This document shows, one piece after another, positions 58,701 through 64,000 of a stretch of 64,000 bases of DNA. The stretch is from Gammaproteobacteria bacterium (lineage in GTDB: Bacteria > Pseudomonadota > Gammaproteobacteria > DSM-16500), in the NCBI GenBank assembly GCA_031291175.1, contig JARLJO010000050.1, positions 59,153 through 123,152 of the forward strand. The letters run 5' to 3'. A model generated the notes under the pieces. It was given only the letters and a program-made list of their open reading frames with translations, was not told where the DNA came from and searched no databases. A program made the translations under genes and the position numbers. Positions within the stretch are counted from its first letter, which is position 1; each line of letters starts with the position of its first letter.

Positions 58701-59234
58701 GGTTTATCTATTAGTCATGAAATTATCCATAGCATCGGTGGCGATATAGCAGTGCAAAGTATATTAAATGTAGGCACCACATTTTCTGTTCATTTGCCGT
58801 TGCAATTAAAAATGCAAGCGCCCAGTGAGACGGCTTCAGTTGCAATAATCATGCCGCTCAAGCGAAAAAAGATATTGGTCATTGATGATGAGCCCACATT
58901 ATTAAAAGTGATTAAGCAGATTTTATCAAAGAATCATGATATTACAGTGAGCGATGGGCGCGCGGCGCTGCGCTTACTGGTAGATCAAGGCGAAAATTTT
59001 GATGCAATGATCACGGATGTGAATATGCCGGATGTCAGTGGGATAGATTTATATCGTTATGTTGCTAATCAATATCCTGGATTGGAACAGAGAATTATCT
59101 TTGTGACAGGCGGGGACTACACATCCACAGCAACAGAATTTCTCAGAAGTATAAAAAATCCCTGCTTAGAAAAACCTTTTACACCAGCGCAACTGCATCA
59201 AGCGGTTACGACTATTTTCTCTGACGGGCAGTAA
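55794..59234 (+). CDS. Hybrid histidine kinase REC-GAF-PAS-GAF-PAS-HK-REC
   Basis: A 1146 aa soluble hybrid kinase. Order: receiver (1-120, Asp 52 in ISDIIMP), GAF-like (about 165-320), PAS (about 345-455, RDLIEYSPDAILIA), a diverged GAF-like region (about 475-620), PAS (about 640-755, YRAIMENASCGIVIH), HisKA of the HEINNP type (GIIHEINNPLIWILNN, His 785), HATPase_c with FLNLIVNAAQAI, DTGTGIPPEVLSKIFNPFFTTKP and GTGLGLSISHEI, and a C-terminal receiver (Asp 1075 in ITDVNMP, Lys in LEKPF). The N-terminal receiver makes it a target of the other kinases. No HPt domain. Last gene of the cluster. Confidence 0.92.
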   Translation: MTTILIADDRSSNREYLTVLLGYQNFKTLEAKDGIEALAVINDCHPDLVISDIIMPHMDGYELALKIKQNPEISHIPVIFYTAAYRVLEAEAVASACGVQYVIGKPADPYILLDVINKALAKPIVAPQVAVDIGASDPISLIAKKLSQKSADFESVTSRLASLIELGLDFAEERDPYQCLILFCNGARKLIASQYSAILIFESIGYRVHHFVLQGNNIDKNDFVAPDFRQGLLLADLFNKNRPTRLQHPIITPRELGLPDDNLVISNLLSIPISTSKGTMGLIYLVNKIGSDEFNEDDERMAAALAAEISVTYESIRLFEELKLRNEELNKEVLARNKAELMLYQSNKHFRDLIEYSPDAILIAVKDVIVYANPCMAKLFAAKDSKELLGKSLSALFQADDKEIVESILKKMNTGEIFPRSIAKCIRCDGVIIDTEVTASTCFYESSPANQVIIRDVTLRTQSENTLYIEFNIAKLMVEDVSVEEGLVAALSLIGNTMSQDLGFYFALDSVPKKVDCISVWHHVNSPIVKRISEFQQYALKKISDMGDAMQPYWLLDADPAFSPINPSGDLNIQSEILLPILYENKLLGVILLFSHDKVDSNKKSLEMLNAIGNQVGIFIVHKQSLEKLKSSLSEKEVMLREILAAEGRYRAIMENASCGIVIHTPEGILLESNKQTKKIFGQINLSNLGKTFADFIVPTDQEYVAFQFKKLAAQKSIGPIAVHVQHDDRQIIDVEFSSVYVESDNENYIISILNDTTESNRLLSQTLLSDKLATIGTLATGIIHEINNPLIWILNNLSYMKDKIKLLQPADDEKKNILLKLNETIDESILGAERIRDIVHDLKGFTRVDQNDLTPVDVNAAVKAAINMAYPQFKNVAKLETSFDKNLPILLLNSNKLQQIFLNLIVNAAQAINKKDYEENVIRVKTCMTKNQICIDITDTGTGIPPEVLSKIFNPFFTTKPVGVGTGLGLSISHEIIHSIGGDIAVQSILNVGTTFSVHLPLQLKMQAPSETASVAIIMPLKRKKILVIDDEPTLLKVIKQILSKNHDITVSDGRAALRLLVDQGENFDAMITDVNMPDVSGIDLYRYVANQYPGLEQRIIFVTGGDYTSTATEFLRSIKNPCLEKPFTPAQLHQAVTTIFSDGQ

Positions 59235-59571
59235 TCCTGGTTTGATGTAATCTATCGTTAAAAATGCAAATGGTTTTACGACCGGATGATTGGTTTTGAT
59301 GGGGTCAATTGAAGAGAGTTTGGGAAGATAATGCGCGACTAGCTGAAGCAGTTAAGTCCGAGTCCAAAGTGCTATTTTAGAAAAAGATATCGTACATTCA
59401 TATTGTTATGTTGAAAATACGCGCACCTTCAAATTTTTTTTCAAGATTAATGCTATAATTAACGTAGAGATTCTCATCAGAATCAGCCTCAAAGGATGGC
59501 GGTATCGACTGAATAATGGACGCTCATAATTTCTAACCATAAAGACTGTGCTGGTCACAAGGGGTTGCGAA
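59235..59571. other. 337-bp intergenic region after the phosphorelay cluster
   Basis: No gene seen. A TATAAT at 59454-59459 lies 113 bp before the secreted protein gene and may be its -10 box; the -35 position is only a T-rich tract. No terminator hairpin recognised behind the hybrid kinase gene. Confidence 0.35.
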
Positions 59572-60234
59572 ATGAAGCTTCAATTCAATAGATTCATTCT
59601 TTTGCTGGCTTTTTCTATCATCTCAGTCAATTTATATGCGATGGATTCAACGTATGTATTGCCCGCCAACGGTACTGGAAATTCGCTCCTCTACAATTCA
59701 CAGGTGACCATGGTGAAAGGTTATACGAAGCTATACACCAACTACGCTGATTATTCTACATGGCCATCGAATCCGAGCAGCTTGCCACAAAACCCCGCAG
59801 CCTGTGCTTTATCTGATACCGTCGTGAACTTTGCCTATGGGCCAGCCTCCACTGTGCGCTCGATCTGCACTTCGTACGGCTGCGATACCAGTTGCAGTTG
59901 GTATGATGTGGGATGTTGGGCTGAGGTAGCAACTTGTGAAACTTGTATTGGTACCAGCGTATGCAATGTATTTAATTGCAGTTGTCCTCGATATGAATGT
60001 AATGCAACGGCTTATGCGTGGAGCGGCAACTTCAGTGGGCCTTCTGTATTAACCAGCATCACTTGTGGGACAGCGGGATTTGTGCCTGAAGCCGTGCAAA
60101 AACAACAAGCCAATCAAGTGGCTCAAGCTCAAGCCGCTGCGCTGAATAATGCGATCAATCAAATCAATGGCACGACCACGGCGATAACAGATGCATCCCA
60201 ATTGCTAAATAGTATCTTGGGTATATTCCAGTAA
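59572..60234 (+). CDS. Secreted cysteine-rich protein, unrecognised
   Basis: About 220 aa from the ATG at 59572 (AAGGGG 7 bp upstream; the open frame starts a little earlier at 59548). Signal peptide KLQFNRFILLLAFSIISVNL, cut likely after YAM or LYA. The mature centre has about 13 cysteines packed in 70 residues, including SICTSYGCDTSCSWYDVGCW, CETCIGTSVC and CSCPRYEC, followed by a Gln/Ala/Asn-rich helical tail (QQANQVAQAQAAALNNA). No family recognised. The cysteine density suggests a disulfide-rich secreted protein, perhaps host-directed; this is inference. A strong terminator follows. Confidence 0.78.
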   Translation: MKLQFNRFILLLAFSIISVNLYAMDSTYVLPANGTGNSLLYNSQVTMVKGYTKLYTNYADYSTWPSNPSSLPQNPAACALSDTVVNFAYGPASTVRSICTSYGCDTSCSWYDVGCWAEVATCETCIGTSVCNVFNCSCPRYECNATAYAWSGNFSGPSVLTSITCGTAGFVPEAVQKQQANQVAQAQAAALNNAINQINGTTTAITDASQLLNSILGIFQ

Positions 60235-60262
60235 CCATTCATTGATGCTTGTCGCCAATTAA

Positions 60263-60292
60263 AAAAAACCCATCATGAATGATGGGTTTTTT
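60263..60292. terminator. Bidirectional terminator
   Basis: AAAAAACCCATCAT and ATGATGGGTTTTTT form a perfect 14-bp stem around a GA dinucleotide, with an A-tract and T-tract, between convergent genes ending at 60234 and 60309. Confidence 0.9.
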
Positions 60293-60308
60293 GTTGTCCA
60301 TAGGGATA

Positions 60309-62033
60309 TTATCGCCACAAATTCGTTTTGATGAGATCTAAAACTTCATCCCCTTTGCCGTTCATGATGGCTTTTATCATAAATAAACTGAACCCTTTCA
60401 CTTGTTCTGCAGTAATTGTTGGTGGCATCACAAGCTCAGTATGATTCACGACAACGTCAATCAATGCGGGGCCCTCATGTAATAAGGCTGCTCTTAATCT
60501 ATCATATATGTCAGCAGAATCTTCTATACGTACTCCATATATGCCCATGCTCTTGGCTAATTCGGCAAAATTAGGATTACGAAGATCGGTACCATAGACA
60601 AGCATGCCGGCGGCTTTCATCTCAAGTTCCACAAAACCCAGCACGCCATTATTAAATACGATAATTTTAATGGGTAATTTTTGCTGGAGCAGCGTATTAA
60701 TTTCACTCATTAACATAGCAAATCCACCGTCGCCACACATGGCAATGACTTGGCGGTCAGGAAATGCGGATTGAACGCCAATGGCTTGTGATAATGCGTT
60801 TGCCATCGAGCCATGATTAAACGAACCCAGTAAACGCCGCATACCATTCATTTTAAGATACCGGGCGGCCCATACAGTAGGTGTACCGACATCACAAGAA
60901 AATACAGCATCACTGGCTGCCAGCTCACTGATAGCTTTGGCTAAATATTGTGGATGAATGCGATTTTCGCTAGCGGTGGGCGTGGCTAAATCGTCCAGGC
61001 TTTTTCGTGATTTTTGATAATGATCGAGCGCCTTGTTTAAATGTGCTGAATCGGTTTTTTTAGTTAAATAAGGCAGAAGGGCGGGGAGGGTGGATTTGAC
61101 ATTTCCCACCACGCCAAACTCAATGGGGGTTCGTACTCCCAGTCTTTCACCACGTATGTCCACTTGAATAATGCGCGCATGCGCAGGATAAAATTGACGG
61201 TAAGGAAAACTCGTACCGAGCAATAATAAAGTGTCACACGCTTCCATCGCATAATAACCCGAGCTAAAGCCAATTAAACCCGTCATCCCAACATCATAAG
61301 GGTTATTGTATTCCACATATTCTTTGCCACGCAAAGTATGCACCATCGGAGCTTGAAGGGTATCGCATAATGCCATTAATTCAGGATGAGCGTCTGCGCA
61401 ACCCTGACCACAAAAGACAGTAATTTTTTTTGATTCATTCAAGATGTCCGCCATGTGTTGAAGCTCATCTTGATTTGGAATAATCAAAGGCGTCGCTTCT
61501 CGTGGCCAGGTGGCGGGTTCTTTATCCGCAGCTAATTTCAGTGCGACATCACCCGATATGATTAACACAGCAACACCACGCCTGGTCAGTGCCGTTTGAA
61601 TAGCCATGCTCAACAAGCGAGGCATTTGTTCCGGTGATAACACTGTCTCACAAAAATAACTGCAATCTTTAAATAACGCATGCGGATCCGTTTCTTGAAA
61701 ATAGCCACCACCAATTTCTGACGTGGGAATTTGTGCGGCAATCGCAAGAACAGGTGCGCCACTGCGATGGCTATCATAAAGTCCATTAATCAAATGCAAA
61801 TTGCCGGGGCCGCAGCTCCCCGCGCAAACGGCTAATTTACCTGTCAATTGTGCTTCAGCGCCGGCTGCAAAAGCGGCCGCTTCTTCGTGGCGCACATGCA
61901 CCCATTCCATATTTTTTTTGCGCTGTAATGAGTTGGTTATGCCGTTTAATGAGTCACCAACAATCCCATAAATGCGTTCAACACCCAAAGCTTCTAATGT
62001 ATTTACCAGCACATCTGCGACTGTTGTTGTCAT
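60309..62033 (-). CDS. poxB: Pyruvate dehydrogenase (quinone) / pyruvate oxidase
   Basis: ThDP- and FAD-dependent enzyme converting pyruvate to acetate and CO2 with electrons passed to ubiquinone at the membrane. The 574 aa product matches PoxB over its length: catalytic Glu region RHEEAAAFAAGAEAQLTGKLA, ThDP motif GDGGFAMLMSEI through FNNGVLGF, and the C-terminal membrane-binding tail FSLFMIKAIMNGKGDEVLDL with the final KTNLWR, nearly as in E. coli. AGGA precedes the ATG. Single gene. Confidence 0.95.
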   Translation of the reverse strand: MTTTVADVLVNTLEALGVERIYGIVGDSLNGITNSLQRKKNMEWVHVRHEEAAAFAAGAEAQLTGKLAVCAGSCGPGNLHLINGLYDSHRSGAPVLAIAAQIPTSEIGGGYFQETDPHALFKDCSYFCETVLSPEQMPRLLSMAIQTALTRRGVAVLIISGDVALKLAADKEPATWPREATPLIIPNQDELQHMADILNESKKITVFCGQGCADAHPELMALCDTLQAPMVHTLRGKEYVEYNNPYDVGMTGLIGFSSGYYAMEACDTLLLLGTSFPYRQFYPAHARIIQVDIRGERLGVRTPIEFGVVGNVKSTLPALLPYLTKKTDSAHLNKALDHYQKSRKSLDDLATPTASENRIHPQYLAKAISELAASDAVFSCDVGTPTVWAARYLKMNGMRRLLGSFNHGSMANALSQAIGVQSAFPDRQVIAMCGDGGFAMLMSEINTLLQQKLPIKIIVFNNGVLGFVELEMKAAGMLVYGTDLRNPNFAELAKSMGIYGVRIEDSADIYDRLRAALLHEGPALIDVVVNHTELVMPPTITAEQVKGFSLFMIKAIMNGKGDEVLDLIKTNLWR

Positions 62034-62236
62034 AAAGAATTCCTAGTAGAGGTTGGTGCGTTATGTCTCACCATCTAATATGCTATCACGCCGCTGCTTT
62101 TTAGTTGAAATGAAATGCGCCGACAAAATGAGCGCAGAAAAATTGATTAACAGAGTCAAGCAGTTGAAAAATTAAATACGAATTCCCTGTTTTTTCTCTA
62201 TAACTAGACATTTTGTTTGAATTGCTATGCGTCTTC

Positions 62237-62283
62237 CCCGCGAAGGCAGGAACCTATCCCTAAAACTACTCTGATATCGAGAT
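62237..62283 (-). repeat. Repeat family D, copy 2
   Basis: CCCGCGAAGGCAGGAACCTA then TCCCTAAAACTACTCT and GATATCGAGATGAG, almost identical to the stretch before A copy 7. Confidence 0.72.
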
Positions 62284-62291
62284 GAGTTCTC

Positions 62292-62382
62292 TTAAAATGA
62301 CTGGGGTCCTGTCATGGCAGGTTTACTTTTTTCGTGCTGTTCGCACGAAAAAAGCAAACCTACCCTGCCACCCCGTTTTTTT
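62292..62382 (-). repeat. Repeat family A, copy 9
   Basis: Reverse copy from TTAAAATGACTGGGGTCCTG to CCACCCCGTTTTTTTA. Its loop is the shortest (GTGCTGTTCGCAC), so the two arms make an almost uninterrupted palindrome. Confidence 0.9.
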
Positions 62383-62385
62383 ATA

Positions 62386-62408
62386 TCACTTCCACTTCGT
62401 GGAAGTGA
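62386..62408. repeat. Satellite hairpin next to repeat A copy 9
   Basis: TCACTTCCAC-TTC-GTGGAAGTGA, a perfect 10-bp stem. Compare TTCGCTTCAAC/GTTGAAGCGAA at copy 7. Confidence 0.75.
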
Positions 62409-62437
62409 AAAGAGCATTTACAAAGAACCCAACGTAG

Positions 62438-62481
62438 CGCGGACTAAGACCCCCACGCTTTTTGTGGGGGGTGTGTCCACG
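62438..62481 (+). repeat. Repeat family B hairpin, copy 2
   Basis: CGCGGAC ... CCCCCAC-loop-GTGGGGG ... GTCCACG, followed by AACCCCTGC as in copy 1. Confidence 0.75.
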
Positions 62482-62492
62482 AACCCCTGCAT

Positions 62493-62592
62493 AATCCCGA
62501 ACTCCCTATATAGCTCCGAGCTTCCTGCGTAGCTCCGAACCCCCCTACGCAGCTTCGAGCTTCCTACGTAGCTTCGGCGCGGGCCCCCTACG
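62493..62592. repeat. Degenerate tandem repeat, about 20 bp period
   Basis: Four to five imperfect units of the type CCTACGTAGCTTCGAGCTT (variants CCTATATAGCTCCGAGCTT, CCTGCGTAGCTCCGAAC, CTACGCAGCTTCGAGCTT) leading into the CCTACGTACC that opens the C hairpin. Confidence 0.65.
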
Positions 62593-62613
62593 TACCGTGG
62601 CTTGTCCACGGTA
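62593..62613 (+). repeat. Repeat family C hairpin, copy 3
   Basis: TACCGTGG-CTTGT-CCACGGTA followed by TCCAGAAAGCTCTC; same stem as copy 2. Confidence 0.8.
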
Positions 62614-62720
62614 TCCAGAAAGCTCTCAAACCAAGCCAATCCACAATACCTCAGAACTCTCCATACCATAAGCCAACGATTTTAATAGTAATGGGTAATA
62701 ATACCTCTCATATATATGCT

Positions 62721-62748
62721 CAGGGCAATCGGGCTTAAAGTTGAGCAC
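62721..62748 (+). repeat. Left terminal inverted repeat of the ISAs1-type element
   Basis: 28 bp from CAGGGCAATCGG to GTTGAGCAC, one mismatch to the right end. Confidence 0.85.
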
Positions 62749-62807
62749 TGACGCGGGCTGAAAGGTGGTGTAAAGTAGGGCTTTTTTTGGGGAAGGACCC
62801 TACATAA

Positions 62808-63455
62808 TGCCAGTCTCTGACGCATGACACAATAGGTGATTTATTCGCTCGTTTATCTTCTCATGAGTTTGAGATCTGTTTTTTAAGCTGGGTAAATTCA
62901 TTAGTAAAAGTAAGTGGAGGAGATATTATTCCAATTGATGGAAAAACGGTGAGGCGCTCACATAATAGAAGTGAAGGACGCGCAGCGATTCATGTAATTA
63001 GCGCTTGGTCGAGTCGTAACCAGGTGGTATTAGGACAGCATAAAGTAGATGATAAATCGAATGAAATTACGGCCATCCCTGAATTGTTGAAGTGGAAAGG
63101 TTTGCAAAGTATTGCAATGGTAGAAAGTAAACGAGAAGTTAACGGCAACGTGAGCATAGAAAAGCGCTATTATATCAGTTCGCTTCAGCCCGATGCCGAA
63201 ATTATTGGAACAGCTATTCGTCAGCACTGGAGTATCGAAAATCAATTGCACTGGTGTTTAGACATAACATTCCGTGAAGATGAGTGCCGGGTACGCGAAG
63301 GGAATGCGGCTGGAAATTTTTCAATTATTAGGCATATTGCCCTGAATCTTCTAAAGCAAGAAACAACTGCAAAGGTTGGATTGAAAATTAAGCGCAGTAA
63401 AGCCGGGTGGAGTCATCAGTATCTAGCAAAAATCCTTGAGGGTGCTCAACTTTGA
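62808..63455 (+). pseudogene. ISAs1-family transposase remnant with in-frame internal deletion
   Basis: The open frame from 62808 has no suitable start but reads HDTIGDLFARLSSHEF and GGDIIPIDGKTVRRSHNRSE, the N-terminal transposase part with the first DDE-region Asp. After SNEITAIPELL it jumps to KWKGLQSIAMVESKREVNG; family members have about 90-100 residues between these, including the ALKGNQ region. The end IENQLHWCLDITFREDECR with the catalytic Glu region and HIALNLLKQE is kept. The start and centre are lost, so it is inactive. The stop codon lies inside the right inverted repeat. Confidence 0.85.
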
Positions 63456-63469
63456 GCCCGATTGCCCTG
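63442..63469 (-). repeat. Right terminal inverted repeat of the ISAs1-type element
   Basis: GTGCTCAACTTTGAGCCCGA... to GCCCTG, inverse of the left end with one mismatch; includes the transposase stop codon. Confidence 0.85.
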
Positions 63470-63581
63470 ATATATAACCCCCCATTAAGATTGCTTTAAT
63501 AAACTCTTAATACCCTCTTAAGGTGGGTGTATATATAATGCAAAAAAATAAATTCATTGATATCCCAATAGGATGATTGTT

Positions 63582-64000
63582 ATGAAAGATTTTAGCTTTG
63601 CAAATAAACACAAATTAGCTAGAGACATTGATATAGCCTTAGAAGATGGCGCACCGGTTGATGAGAGCGCTGCAGAATTATCCTCTATCAATGACTTCCA
63701 TGATCAATTGAAAGCAAATCCAGAAAAAGCATTCAACCAGCTTGTTCAAGCCATCAGAGCAAAAATTCCATTAACCGCAAAAGACGACCTGACCCCGTTA
63801 TCAGCGCTCCTGGTTGGCTTGGATAGCCGGATTAAAGAAATCAAAGATCACGAGCTTCTGGGATTCATGCCAAAAGGCGCCGAGAATTCCCCATCTACTC
63901 GCTGGCAATACCGTTATGGGCTCTTGGTTAGCTGCCTGAAAGACTGGCAAGAACAACAAAAAGATAATCAAGACCCCGTGATTCAAGGTTATGTATCACA
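63582..64000 (+). CDS. Unrecognised soluble protein (partial, runs off right edge)
   Basis: The frame is open from an ATG at 63582 (AGGA 8 bp upstream; an in-frame ATG at 63573 overlaps that site) to the window end, 139 codons so far. The product starts MKDFSFANKHKLARDIDIAL and is hydrophilic, helical in look and rich in Asp, Lys and Ala, with no signal peptide or membrane segment in the visible part. No family recognised. It begins 112 bp after the IS element. A secreted effector or a cytoplasmic protein of unknown role are both possible. Confidence 0.6.
   Translation, partial: MKDFSFANKHKLARDIDIALEDGAPVDESAAELSSINDFHDQLKANPEKAFNQLVQAIRAKIPLTAKDDLTPLSALLVGLDSRIKEIKDHELLGFMPKGAENSPSTRWQYRYGLLVSCLKDWQEQQKDNQDPVIQGYVS

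Larger units (their letters stand above)
62034..62720. other. 687-bp repeat-rich intergenic region
   Basis: No credible gene. Order: about 200 bp unique, family D copy (62237), A copy 9 (62292), satellite hairpin (62386), B hairpin (62438), degenerate 20-bp tandem repeats (62493-62592), C hairpin copy 3 (62593) with its tail, then the left end of the ISAs1-type element. The D-A-hairpin-B order is the same as at 45332-45596. Confidence 0.7.
62721..63469 (+). mobile_element. ISAs1-family insertion sequence, internally deleted
   Basis: A 749-bp element with matching 28-bp ends: CAGGGCAATCGGGCTTAAAG... at 62721-62748 and its inverse at 63442-63469, differing at one base. The transposase inside lacks its central part. 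Flanks read TATATATGCT on the left and ATATATAACC on the right, at best an imperfect target duplication. The element sits just beyond a family C repeat. Confidence 0.85.

Noticed and set aside
62314..62669. Overlapping frames on both strands with repeated short peptide units (VGSSKLRRG and similar)
   Set aside because: They translate the 20-bp degenerate tandem repeats and the B and C hairpins; not genes.

Overview
The window reads as chromosomal DNA of a gammaproteobacterium. Gene content and protein style (cta-type heme A genes, MdtABC and a second RND pump, PBP1C with alpha-2-macroglobulin, a CAP-domain lipoprotein, many short palindromic repeats between genes, moderate AT content) suggest the Legionellales/Coxiellaceae-like part of that class. 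This placement is inferred from remembered family resemblance; no search was run.

Layout. 1-7654: a respiratory block with cytochrome c maturation genes (ccmB cut by the left edge, ccmA), two small DUF2269-like membrane proteins, a triheme cytochrome c, a coxB reduced to its membrane-anchor half, then ctaA-ctaB-SCO and a TlpA-like thioredoxin lipoprotein. The structural oxidase genes expected between coxB and ctaA are absent. 7774-16087: divergent pbpC and a very large alpha-2-macroglobulin gene. 16289-21600: gdhA, two unrecognised proteins, an SDR-yfcG (GST) pair bracketed by two inverted repeat copies, and a tiny His/Tyr-rich exported peptide. 21974-38713: a long co-directional efflux region, mdtABC plus outer-membrane factor, a bifunctional GGDEF-EAL protein with an ethylene-receptor-like membrane sensor, then a second OMF-adaptor-RND pump. 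39057-49580: mixed small genes (DUF945, DUF2157, a PfkB-type kinase, def, a Ca/Na-type exchanger, mpg, a CAP lipoprotein). 49600-51000: an APC permease. 51311-59234: a tight four-gene phosphorelay cluster of three sensor kinases and a double receiver protein with no DNA-binding output. 59572-64000: a Cys-rich secreted protein, poxB, an internally deleted ISAs1-family element with both ends intact, and the start of an unrecognised gene.

The most striking signal outside genes is a family of about 90-100 bp palindromic repeats (family A here): nine copies, all between genes and in both orientations. The two arms change together in some copies, and several copies carry a satellite hairpin whose two arms also change together. 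Other short repeats (B, C, D, E) are mosaically joined to it. Around 45.33-46.03 kb two copies and their flanks form a MITE-like structure with long inverted ends. Two copies bracket the SDR-yfcG pair, and two copies end about 20 bp before start codons.

No rRNA, tRNA, CRISPR array or prophage module was recognised.
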